Below, one piece after another: positions 22,290 to 34,000 of a stretch of 64,000 bases of DNA. The translations under genes were made by a program, and so were the position numbers. The notes beneath the pieces are model-generated. The model was not told the origin of the DNA and made no database searches. It saw nothing but the letters and a program-made list of their open reading frames with translations. The stretch lies in assembly GCA_947247005.1 (NCBI GenBank), contig OX365947.1:37280760-37344759 (forward strand), written 5' to 3'. Within the stretch, counting starts at the first letter, position 1, and each line of letters opens with the position of its first letter. This stretch comes from Spisula solida (lineage: Eukaryota; Mollusca; Bivalvia; Venerida; Mactridae).

Positions 22290-22438
22290 ATAACGGTATA
22301 TTTTTCAGTATTTTCAATGTTGTATTTATAAGATACGAAGCCCGTATAGATGTACAACGACCTTCGAAATATGACCCTAGGACGAGTTCATTTGCTAAGG
22401 TTGAAACGATATTTACCGTTATTTTTGTGATATATTAT
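22290..22438. mobile_element. Short inverted-repeat element (TAACGGTA arms)
   Basis: GTGATAAAAATAACGGTATA at the left and TTTACCGTTATTTTTGTGAT at the right form arms of about 25 bp. Confidence 0.75.
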
Positions 22439-22479
22439 GAATATATCTTATAAATTCACGTTATCTTTCAAATTGACAG

Positions 22480-22575
22480 CGTGGCCTAGTGGTTAAGATG
22501 ATCTATACTCAGAACTAGTTTGTACTCATAACATTCATTTCATATTGGCTGTGGGTTCGAGTCCGCTGCTAAACT
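22480..22575 (+). pseudogene. tRNA-like sequence 3
   Basis: GCGTGGCCTAGTGGTTAAGA (A-box) and GTGGGTTCGAGTCCGCTGC (B-box and T arm) frame a long middle section resembling an intron or variable insert. A short AGCG/CGCT pairing at the ends is possible. This is the best tRNA candidate of the four, but no clear cloverleaf results. Confidence 0.5.
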
Positions 22576-23021
22576 CTTTTTCACAAATTTTATTATCATA
22601 ATACTTGAGGGTTTTTTCATCTATTTTATTACTTAATGACTAATAAAATTATGTTTTAGGTTTAATACAAATTTGCTTTGTTTCGTTTATTTTATGATTT
22701 TAGCCCGCCCTGGATATTGCATTTATTTCTCAGATGACAATCGGGTTGAATTACAAACAATTTTCATGATTGGTTTTGTTTGAATTGGAATCACCAGTCC
22801 AAGAATATGCTGTAGAAACGTCAAGATTAATAAGCGTTTACTCTGGTAATACAAGGAGCACAGTTTGGGTGGCCATTGACCGATATTTTTGTTCAACAGT
22901 CTTGATGTGGGAATGTTTTCAATGATTAAAATACAAAGGAAATAGATATATTTTAGAAATATATATAAAATAGACATGCACGCGAATGTTTTATCTAGCA
23001 AAATTAAAAAAATATTCAAAA

Positions 23022-23100
23022 TGGGTGGGATTCGAACCCAAGCAAAAAATCTATTTAGATTCACAAGCAGTAGCTTAGCCTACTGCGCCATGGGGGACGA
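23022..23100 (-). pseudogene. tRNA-like sequence 4
   Basis: The minus strand reads TGGCGCAGTAGGCTAAGC (A-box) and TTGGGTTCGAATCCCACCC, a well-paired T arm. The acceptor stem is not convincing. It faces sequence 3, repeating the convergent arrangement of sequences 1 and 2. Confidence 0.5.
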
Positions 23101-23733
23101 TGTAAGCTACAATTTCAAATAATAGCGTTCTATTTCGAATACACCCCTTTTCCCTGGATTATTTCATTATTAAAAGTACAGTTACGCCCGAACGATTGTG
23201 GTTTATCTATACCGGTTTACAATGTATTTACACTAACACAGGAGGACCAACAGATGTATCCCAAAATGGTCTACGCATTGATTTACATATTAAATTATTA
23301 CTACCATGCCTACATATTCAAATTCATATATTAACAAACGGTTTATTTAGGTGCACGGGCCTTACAATGTTAATTTCAATATAAAACAATGAACACAACT
23401 ACTGTCTTCAAGAATAATTAATGAAAACATTTAAAGAAGTTTATTTCAAATTCAAAAGGCCACATAGCCCATGAGAACATCAATATACAATACACAATTT
23501 ATACAATGACACAACATGATACACCTTGAATGAAACAATATGAAACTTGGAATGCAAGTAGATAGGGTGTAAGCATTGTGCTATGCCAATTTTTACGGAA
23601 ATCTAATAATAAGATTTTAAGATATTTAAAATTTATATATTTAGTATCTCGCAATCTTATTATAGCTCAGAACATTTAACGTGGTTTATCGGTTGACCTA
23701 TCAGAGTTGTTATTTTAATTAATCAAAATATTC

Positions 23734-23772
23734 TTACGGTACAATAACGAAAACACACGAGGATTAATTAGC
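23734..23772. repeat. Dispersed 39-bp repeat, copy 2
   Basis: Same 39 bp as 15303-15341, in the same orientation. Confidence 0.85.
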
Positions 23773-23879
23773 TCCAGGTCGAATGTTCTGTACTACGAGT
23801 ATATGTAAAAGTACTTTAATATCAACAAAAAAAAACGACAAATAAACATTATTGCAAATCGGCAAACAATTCATTGTAC

Positions 23880-24320
23880 TAGTATATTTGAGCAGCATAA
23901 CAAAAAAGTATTCCGTTTATTTGATAATACGACTCATATTTACGGATAAATGTATTGTGCGAGCGAAGTGAGTTAAAATCGCGTTGTTTATTTGAGCAGT
24001 ATGTCCCACAAACTCATTCTTTACTTGATAATATCTTTTTTTTCACTGGTAAAATAATCGTACGAGGGAAGCCAGTTAGAAGAAAGCATTGTTTATCTGA
24101 GTAGCATTCCTTTACTTGGTAATATTCACTGGCGAGCGAAGCGAGATTGAAAAAAAAATCATTGTTTATCGGAGCAGTACATCACATAAACTGTTAAATT
24201 CTACTAGATAATATTCACTCAAAAATGATAACTTATGATGGGAGCAAAGCGAGTCTGAAAAATGCATTTTTTATCGGAGCAGCATACTCCACGAAACGTT
24301 TTTCTACTTGATAACATGCA
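23880..24320. repeat. Degenerate tandem array of 75-105-bp units
   Basis: Five units share GTTTAT(T/C)NGAGCAG..., a stretch with ACTTGATAATATC, and GCGAGCGAAG(T/C)GAG. Unit starts are near 23884, 23989, 24090, 24166 and 24269. Confidence 0.8.
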
Positions 24321-24657
24321 TTGAATATATTTATAGTGAGATCGCTTTCCGTCAATTTCGAGATAATTTAACATGAACAGACAACACCCTCACAGGTACC
24401 AAATCACTACCTATTAAAGTGCACACTCGAAACACATCAAACTGTTCTGTGTGGCATACAAATAAAATTACAGCCTGATAAAAAAATGATTTAACATTGA
24501 TGCTATGGTGAAAACATTTAGGCCTTCTCTTCAGCTAGCCACTGACAACTTATTACATGTTCATGGCTTGACCGTTGCTAATTTCCACGATTTTTTTTAA
24601 TTTAAGGTCATATCTAGAGTTTTTTTTAAATAAAAGGTATATTTTCCAATGTGTTTT

Positions 24658-25517
24658 AAAGCTGGGTTCACACTCTGGCGTTTTGACCGACGTTTACCGA
24701 CGTTTGGGCAAACGTTCAGCTCCGCCAGTAAAAGTTACTAAACGTTTTGAAAAGTTGACGATCGCTGGTAAAAGCTGAAGAACGTTGCATTCGTTGAAAA
24801 TTTTAAACATGCAAAAACATTGCCGACGTTTGGAAATAAACGCTCATGTTAGTTGTGCTCCGTTTGTAAACGTTCCTGAACGCTAGATTAAGTTGATCAA
24901 AGTTTGCTTAAGTTAACCTCCGTTGGCAAACGTCTGCTGAATTGCTGGTGGTGATAATTAATTTAGTCGAACATTTATCTAGCGGAGGCCAACGGGTATC
25001 CGGCGCAATGAACGTGGTAGCAACCCAAAGGCTGGCGTAAGCCAACTTTCCCCAGCGCAAATGAACGTTTGTCCAACGTAGGCCAACGGGTATCAGACGC
25101 AATGAACGCGATAGCAACGCAAGTGGTTAGCGCAGACGAACGTTCCATAACGTTTCAGTAACTTAGGTGAACTTTGTACAACGGATCCCGGCGTTTGGCA
25201 CCCCGTTCGTCTAAGTCGGACTAAGTTAGGGACCGCTGCACATACGCTAACCTGCGTTGGCAAACGTTCACATGCGCTAATAGAAATTTACTACAACGCT
25301 GGTAAACGTTGTCAAGCGCGAGTAACCGCTGCCAAACGCAGTCAAGCGCAAGGAAACGTTCGCAAACGTTTGCGTGCGCATGATACACAACGCTGGTAGT
25401 GTGAACCAAAATATTCCTCCTCGCGAGCGTAATTTCACCGACGTTTTGGCTCATTTTTTCGACTTTTGAAACGCTGACCAACGCTGGTACAAACGTTCAT
25501 AGTGTAAACCCAACTTT
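24658..25517. mobile_element. ACGTT-rich inverted-repeat element
   Basis: Termini AAAGCTGGGTTCACACTCTG and (complement of the right end) AAAGTTGGGTTTACACTATG enclose about 820 bp. The core is saturated with short AACGTT, ACGTTTG and CAACGC motifs in both orientations. An internal duplication (GGCCAACGGGTATC..CGCAATGAACG) is at about 24975 and 25081. It has no coding capacity and its superfamily is not assignable by eye. Confidence 0.8.
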
Positions 25518-26508
25518 ACCAACTGTTCCAACAGTTACAAAGCGATACGTTTAGCATAAATACACAACCGTTCTATAAAACAAAACATAAACTATTGTAT
25601 ACAATATATTGAATTTACCATTATCGATCCTAGATATAACGATTACAGCTATACTCAACAAAAACATATAATTTAAATCCATTTTTCCTAATTCAGCCAT
25701 TTCGAGCTGCTAGAATATGATTGTTTAAATTTTCAATCTATTCAAGTTACTTTTCTAGATTTTATAGTCCTATCATATCTCATGATAGTGCCAGTCATTT
25801 TCTGTTTGTTTAGTGTGTTCGTGACGAAATAAATCATTTGGATTGTACAAAGTCAGGGGTGGATATACAATGCCTATAACACGATATACAATGCCTATAA
25901 CACCTGATCGTCCGAACCGTATCAATAATATTAGAAAACAACCAAAATTGGAAATAACTCGACAACAACACGTGTTCCGTATTTTTATATATAATTTTTT
26001 TTAAAACAACCAAAGGAAATATATATACGAGTTATTCTTATTCCTCATGTTCCTCTGTTTGGCCAAAATGCTCAATATTACCAATTTGCTAATAAATTGA
26101 ATTGAAATTGTTCCTGTTGAACTTCTGCTGTCTTCAGTTCAGCACAACCCATTATGACTTGTACAGCGTCATTCATACTATCTATTCCACTTTCAAACTA
26201 CTATCTTTTGCTCCATTGTTCAAATTATAACACTCAAATCATTGCGAAAGCAGTATCCTGGTTATTATAAACAATATATTTATTGATGTCACACAGGTCA
26301 CAATTTTTGTACTAAAAGTCTGAAAGCATCTGCCCCATTTGTGTTTAGGTGTAAAATCACAGGAACTTGCAATTATGATTTTAAAAAAATGAAAAAAAAA
26401 ATTGTACAGTAGGCCCAGTGAAAAAAAATTCAATTTTTTGAATTTATAAATGCAAGTTCCTGTGGTACAATGTACATGTACGAGGTACATGTATGCTTTG
26501 ATTGACCA
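25518..26508. other. No gene seen
   Basis: AT-rich sequence. A short direct repeat (ATACAATGCCTATAACAC) lies near 25865 and 25888. Nothing else. Confidence 0.5.
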
Positions 26509-26638
26509 GTGTGATCCACACATTCCCAACCCTGATCCACTCTAGCATCACGGTGTGTCACTGACACTATCTAGTGTGATCCACACATTCCCAACCCTGA
26601 TCCACTCTAGCATCACGGTGTGTCACTGGCACTATCTA
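26509..26638. repeat. 65-bp tandem duplication
   Basis: GTGTGATCCACACATTCCCA.. is repeated at 26509 and 26574 with one visible difference (TGACACT / TGGCACT). Confidence 0.95.
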
Positions 26639-26859
26639 GTGTGTCGTAAATCTGTTGTTGAAGGACCATCAAGTCCCCAGCAAAACAGGCAATAAAATCG
26701 TACACTCAATTTATGACACTATTGTACTGTTAGCATGGAAAATAAATATTACTAATACAAATATGACGACTAGTTTGATAGCAGGAAAACATTGTCTCGT
26801 GATAAACGTTAGATCATAACGAATTGATTGAGAAATAATGAATTGGTACCCTGTATTTT

Positions 26860-26972
26860 ATAGTAGAATAGAGCACAGTCGCGAGTTCGGATGCGTAGTA
26901 ATTATATAACGAATGCGTAGCACGAGTGATTTAAAGTACGCATCCGAACAAGTGACTGTGCTCTATTATAGA
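26860..26972. mobile_element. Hairpin MITE (AATAGAGCACAGTC arms)
   Basis: AATAGAGCACAGTC..TTCGGATGCGTA on the left is mirrored by TACGCATCCGAA..GACTGTGCTCTATT on the right, giving arms of about 35 bp. Confidence 0.85.
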
Positions 26973-27906
26973 TAAAACACAGGTACATATTACTCATTAT
27001 TTAGATTCTGATATAGCCAATATTCTTCACTTGACAACCGATCAATACATTATCCGCTGCACTATTTTCTTCCTCGGATGGCGGCTTATTTGCAGTTTGA
27101 AGTTATTCAACCGTAGCTTTGTTTTATTGGCAGTTCGGCACACCGTGATTTCCTCTATGTGTACCGGGGTATACATGTATAACTGAAACCGCTGCTCGTG
27201 TTAGAATTGAAATACCGTACAGATTATGCCTTTAAATATAATAGCAGATAGTGGGTTATATTCAAAATCAAGTTGAAATCGATAAAAATGCTTAAATGTT
27301 CGCGATATTCTATGTTCAGAAAAACAACTACTCTCCGTTTGTCTTCTTGCCGTTGTTTAGATGCATCACGAACACGATTTTGGCGAACCTTTCGATTTCG
27401 TGAATTTAGCGAAAATTAATGCCTTGCGACCATTTCTGATTTGATAGTACCACAAACACAGTTATCAAGTAGTTTGTCGGAGTAAAACATTTTAAACATT
27501 TCAGAGAACTTTAACAATGTACAGGCTTTCTCCACAGTCAATCAAGATACTTTTATAATTATATTGTACACTCCACCAATACGATATCAAAGGGGATGAA
27601 ACATGTGACGCAATGTAAACATTTTTGTTCTTGTGTTATCTTCTCTTTACACTGATGATTATAATCTGGTACAGTAAACACGATGTAGCGGGCAGAGTGT
27701 TGATAGTCGGCCTTCGGTTCACATACTCATTCTCGGACTACCACTCGTATGATTATACTGCCAGCGGGCCGATTATCTAGACCCCGCCCTTCACAGTCGT
27801 GTATTATCCTCTAAATAATTCCAAGCCGTGGATTTGATTAAAAGCGCAGAGGTTCAAACGTAGTGGACAGTAATCTTAAAAAAAAGTCAACGTATGCATT
27901 ATATGA
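26973..27906. other. Downstream flank of the metallopeptidase gene, nothing recognised
   Basis: Single-copy-looking DNA without coding or repeat signals that I can support. Confidence 0.4.
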
Positions 27907-27912
27907 TTTATT
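27907..27912 (-). terminator. Poly(A) signal of the metallopeptidase gene
   Basis: AATAAA on the minus strand, 24 nt after the stop codon at 27937-27939. Confidence 0.75.
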
Positions 27913-27936
27913 GTGAACGTGTACACGTTATGGGCA

Positions 27937-28087
27937 TTAAGCATGGGCACATGTTCCAATGTCGACATATCTTGTAGAGTCACTGGACACATAGACGGTT
28001 GTTAGAATATTATATAGGTTTGTGTCAATCTGGTATATGTGGTATCTCGCGGCCGCCTCGGATCCACAGAAATTGTTTCCGCTACAT
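27937..28087 (-). CDS. Metallopeptidase exon 9 (C terminus)
   Basis: Acceptor TTTCTGCTTTCAG/A, phase 2, with stop TAA at 27937-27939. It encodes CSGNNFCGSEAAARYHIYQ and a tail ending in DIGTCAHA. Two Cys near the start and one near the end probably form disulphides. It has no internal ATG start and was found by reading splice sites. Confidence 0.78.
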
Positions 28088-31000
28088 CTGAAAGCAGAAA
28101 GATTATACTAAGTCCGACAGGGAAGGCAGCACTCAACTTAACCAGCCGAGCACAGAAAACATAAAATACATATATCAGTGTTGAGGTTATTATGGAAGAT
28201 TGGTTTATATTGTCAAATTCGTTTCCTCGTAAGAAAAGTATTTTTATTATCAGCAAGGTGTAAGAAGTCATTTTATCCATGTGGAAAATAGACATTTTTA
28301 CTTACATATCCATGTGGTACATGTAGTTGACATTTTTACTTACATATCCATGTGGCAGTTGACATTTTTACTTACATATCCTTGTGGTAGTTGACATTTT
28401 TACTTACAAATCCCTGTGGAAGTAGACAATTTTACTTGCAGAGCCATGTGAAAGAAGACATTTTAACTTACAGATCCATGTGGAAGTAGACATTTTTACT
28501 TACAGATTCCTGTGGAAGTAGACATTTTTACTAACAGACCCACGGGGAAGTAGACATTTTACTTACAGATCCATGTGGAAGTATACATTTTTACTTACAT
28601 ATCAATGTGGTAGTAGACATTTTACTTGCAGATCCATGGGGAAGTTGACATTTTCACTTACAGATCCATGTGGAAGTAGACATTTTACTTACAGATTCCT
28701 GTGGAAGTAGACATTTTTACTAACAGATCAATGGGGAAGCAGATATTTTTACTTACAGATACCTGTGGTAGTAGACATTTTACTTACAGATCCATGGGGA
28801 AGTAGACATTTTACTTACAGATCCATGTGATTTCCGGTTCCCCTGTATCGTTGGTGATCGGAGTTGAAGTAAACAGATGACCCCACGGCCCAGTATTCTT
28901 CTACTGTTGCCATGGGATAGTAATCAGCCCAAAGACCTCGTGATTTGGCATTGTTATACGCTGCTTGAACCTAAAATATTAAATAAACTGTATATACTGT
29001 AATTACTAGAATGTTGACTGAAAACTTTTTTTGACATTTGACAAGCTTCTGGAGCATCTACCTCGTGTCAATCTACTGACAGGTAACGGGGACGTTACCA
29101 AGTAGGACATATATCTTATCTGGGTATGCGCACAATGCCTCTCCATAGGAATAATCACAGGCCTAAGAAAGCATATCACACAATACAGAGTTTTGAAATT
29201 CCCCATCTTCCCGTCATTACTATATGTAATACTCTATTATCAAAACTCTGTATTTTGTGATATAATTTCTTAGGCCTGTGGAATAATGGACGGAAAACGA
29301 TTAAAAGTTCATACATAGTCGACAATTGTCACCATATTACTAGCTACTAGATGCACTATGTAAATAAAATTATGTAAGTATATAATACATGTATCTACTA
29401 GGCTTAATATTTACAAACATTCATGATCTACACAAATGAAGAGGCAACCGGCACTTTGGACTGAAAATCACCTATTTTACATTGATTCGTTTTCAGTTAA
29501 ACGGTCAACTAAATGGACAATGTTACCTGGCTCTTATGACTGGATGAAAGTCCGTAGTTTTTGACAGTATGAGCAAATTCATGCACCAGTATATTATTGG
29601 TACCATGGTACGGGTCTCGACTGTTACATAGAATGTTGTCATCAAGTATGACCGTCCTCTGTCCCCCGGCTCCGGCTAGAGAGTCGTATTTACGTCCATC
29701 AAATGTACAGGAGCTATGACAGGAACCAGCGCAACCTGAAATCAAAGACGTTCATCAAATTGTGTAGGAGCTATGACAGGAACCAGCTTAACCAGAAATC
29801 AAAGACGTCCATCAAATGTACAGAAGCTACACAGGAACCAGCGCAACCTGAAATCAAAGACATCCATCAAATTGTATAGGAGCTATGACAGGAACCAGCT
29901 TAACCAGAAATCAAAGACGTCCATCAAATGTACAGGAGCTACACAGGAACAAGCGCAACCTGAACTCAAACACATCCATCAAATTGTATAGGAGCTATGA
30001 CAGGAACCAGTTTAACCAGAAATCAAAGACGTCCATCAAATGTACAGGAGCTACACAGGAACAAGCGCAACCTGAACTCAAAGACGTCCATCAAATGTAT
30101 AGGAGCTATGACAGGAACCAGCTTAACCAGAAATTAAAGACGTCCATCAAATATACAGGAGCTACGCAGGAACCAGCTTAACCAGAAATCAAAGACGTCC
30201 ATCAAAAAAATAGGAGCTACGCAGGAACCGGTGCAACCTGAAATCAAAGACGTCCATCAAATGTACAGGAGCTACGCAGGAACCAGCGCAACCTGAAATC
30301 AAAGACGTCCATCAAATGTACAGGAGCTACGCAGGATCCAGCGCAACCTGAAATCAAAGACGTCCATCAAATGTACAGGAGCACGCAGGAACCAGCGCAA
30401 CCTGAAATCAAAGACGTCCATCAAATGTACAGGAGCACACAGGAACCAGCGCAACCTGAAATCAAAGACGTCCATCAAATGTACAGGAGCTACACAGGAA
30501 CCAGCGCAACCTGAAATCAAAGACGTCCATCAAATGTACAGGAGCTACACAGGAACCAGCGCAACCTGAAATCAAAGACGTCCATCAAATGTACAGGAGC
30601 TACACAGGAACCAGCGCAACCTGAAATCAAAGACACACAGTAGAACTTTGATGCCTCCAACAGTATTACCTCGAAAACCATAGAACCCTCGAACACGTTA
30701 TTCGGTCCCGGCAAAATGATAATGTACAGGTATAAACTAGATACCTCGAAAAAGTAGGTGTCTCGAACTCAGTATTTTCAAGGTCCAAAGCAGTTCGAGG
30801 CATCGAAGTTCTAAGTGGTATAGTGTACAGTCCAACCTGCCTTAAGGTGGTTTGCGGTGTTGGTCGCATAGACATGAAAATTATCGGAACGTTATTAAAC
30901 TCCTATTATACCAGGTGATTGCGCTTCTAGGAACGTTGTTTTGTTACCTTTTGACGTCATGTACAAGTATCTTTCCTTGCGCCCTTTCATCCCTATCCAG

Positions 31001-34000
31001 TTATATATATTCTTTCTTTTAACTATCATCAATAAATTATCTGCACGGCTGCAGGGGTTTACCATTTACTGTTATTTTAAAACTTTTTAGGACTTTTGAC
31101 TAACACTAGGTATTTCAGCCTTCAACTGAAACTAGGGCAGTCAGATTTTTGTATTGCTGAAACTAGGCCATTCAGCATTTTGAAAGTTGTGACTTGGGCT
31201 TTCGATGTGTGGACAGCTGAAACTTTCTCGTTCAGTTATGTGTTGGGCAATGTGCCGGGTAATCTGGTGGTTAAGTTGAGTGCTGCCTTCCCTGTCCGAT
31301 AATCTGTTTTTTATGTAGGCGGTAATTTAATACAGGTTGATATCATTGATAAAAGTCTATATTGTGATGAAATGAGTATGTCCATAGAAGACACGTGACT
31401 GTAAAATCCCGGTTACCATAGCTAAAGCCTAGGTCCCAATGAGCCTTTTTGCCACTGCAATGAACTCCCGATTGAAATTAATGAGCTATCAGGACATCGG
31501 GAACAGGTTCCTCGTGGTCTATGGGGAAGCTTCGGGGAAGTCATGAGGCAGTTTGTGATAAAGGAAAGAATTGTGATGAATCGGGTGGTATCGGAAGAAA
31601 TCGGAAGAACATCGCCGATGTGAAATTCCTCAGTGTGCAGACTGAAATTCTAAATGTTGTACAACTACAAGACACGTACACGAGAGAGTGCAAAGGGAAT
31701 AAAATAAAGGTACTTGATGTGCAAACTTATGTTCACGTAAAGACTTAAATATAAATTGTAAGGTACATGTATGAACGGAGTATCAATAGGAGGTCGTTGG
31801 AATGCTGGACACAATAAAGAACTCAGTTTATGGCGATACTCGCTCTTTACATTGAGTACGTTTTATTCAGGTGACATTAATAATGTGGTCGAATAGAAAG
31901 AAGGCGAAACAGATTGAAGAAAATTTTGAAAATGCCTGTATTGTTTTTATTATTGAAGTGCTGATTGCCCGCATACAGATACCAAACATAAATTGTTACT
32001 ACACTAACAGTTCTCTTGTAAATATAAAATAAATACAGAAACTACATACTAGATCCACAGTGGGCTGGATTTGCAACTCCGTAATATTCTGGGTACACTG
32101 TCAATGTTTCGGACTTTGTAAATATACCAACGGTAGCACGGCTGGCAAGTCGACAGAACACGTCTGATATCATATTCCTTAGCATCTTGGATACAATCGT
32201 GGCTCCCTGTGGTATATCAGAGTACATAAACGTTATACCTATGCTCGAACCCGGGAATCAGTGTCTGACCCCCCCCCACACACACACACAAACACCCCTA
32301 AAGCGGGCGTTCTACTACTAGGCTATCGGAGAGGCTGTGTCATACCTTTTTGAACCAGAATTCCCTTGCTAGACGCCCAGCATAAAAGGGAATATGGTTT
32401 CTATCATACCCTCGTTGTGATGGATCTTATCAGGCATGAGGTGTCGAAAGTGATTATTATTAGTCAGAAAAACTGGTTTCATAATCGACCTGAAATAAAT
32501 CAATGAGTCGCCACTGGCAGCCACAGCACTTTCGCATTTCACTCTCTCATTTTGCAATTCTGAGAGAAATTACGAAGTAGAAAAATGTTCGTGGAGAAAT
32601 TGGCTAGTGTTGCAGACGGGGATCGAAGCCGGATCCTCTCGATCCGGAAGCTCGCGTCCTACCGCTAGGCCGCAGCTGCCCATTTTGATGATAATGTCCC
32701 TGGCATTTAAGAGCAATTTGATATGATTAATAATACAAGTATGATATTATATATATGTATAGGTGATTAAAATGCTGTAGATCTAAATAGTGCTGGTTAT
32801 CCGTAGCTAGACAAATATAAGTTAGAATTGAGTAATACATGTACGTGAGATGTTCAGAAATGACGTAGACTTCTCTGGAGTTCGCATTTGTTATAGTACG
32901 AAAATAATAAATACACCCTCATAATTCGGAATCGTTCTGCGACCAGCAGTACGCCAAATGAGGTATATCTGTAACAAGTCTGCCATTAACTACAGCTCCT
33001 CAAAACCAGTCACTACCTCGCACCCCGGGCAACACAAATGACGTCCGTGACATTACAATGTCGGTGTCGATGAAATAACCTCAACAAACACCTCACTTAG
33101 TCTTGAATATAGCAATTGACACCCAATGAACTTCTCAAAAATGCCTCCATTCTAATTGTGATCGTAATGTGCGATCATGTTGATGGTAGCCTGCTGAATA
33201 TCGTAAAGATTTCTTCTATTTCTTTCTGGACCGCGCATAACGTTTTTTACCTGAAACACGCAACGTAAACGACAACGCTGTGACGATTGGTGTTCTAATG
33301 CTACCTCCATCTCTTTCATATCATTTCATATCCTTTTAAGACCAAAGTATACCAGAACTCGTCTAATGCGCATTATTTATCATATTTGAGATTTCAGTGG
33401 GATTTTCCCCGAATTCCTTTTGTGACTTTATCACTGCGCGATTGTTCGTGATCACGAAAAAACCTGCGGTTAATTTTTTTTCATATTTCACTTATGCTTG
33501 CTTAGGATGTGTAGTAATAAAAAAATGCTGAAGCAGCAAAATTTTAATATCTTTGTATTACGGTCCCACTACCTTAATTAATCAATAACGTCATAACGTA
33601 CGTTATGGGTTGTAGAACATTGTGCTATTCACATTTCATATACATATTTCTATCCATAATGTTTAAATGGAACCAGTACGTCTGTGTACAGTGCTTTGAC
33701 ATTGAATGATAAATTTGGCGGAGTTTTAGAAGGAAAGTTTAGCCTAAAATGATACTATCAGAAGTGAAGGTAACGACACAAAGTGGAAAAAAGCGGTTGC
33801 CCTGGATACGCGGGTTTACCTATAAAATCCATAAAAATGTCACAAATTAAAAAAAAAAGATTACCGTCAGGTGGCCAGATAATTCCGATTTCAAATAGCA
33901 TGTTCAAATATAATCTGTCCACAACATTAATCGTTTTACAGCAAAAGTCTACGTTATTTATGAACGTCCCTCGTACCGATGAGATCTGACAACCAGTTAG

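Noticed and set aside
22480..23100. Functional tRNA genes
   Set aside because: A- and B-boxes are present but acceptor stems do not pair convincingly and no clear anticodon arm emerges.
28272..30634. CRISPR-like appearance of the regular repeats
   Set aside because: Units are contiguous without unique spacers, the DNA is eukaryotic, and the units derive from exon borders.
29773..30714. Open frames on both strands across the acceptor array
   Set aside because: They repeat with the array period and vanish outside it; only the exon 7 reading has splice and family support.
32941..33000. Possible extra exon after TTGTTACAG near 32,980
   Set aside because: It opens for only about 16 codons, its phase does not fit exon 4 or 5, and no donor is in place.
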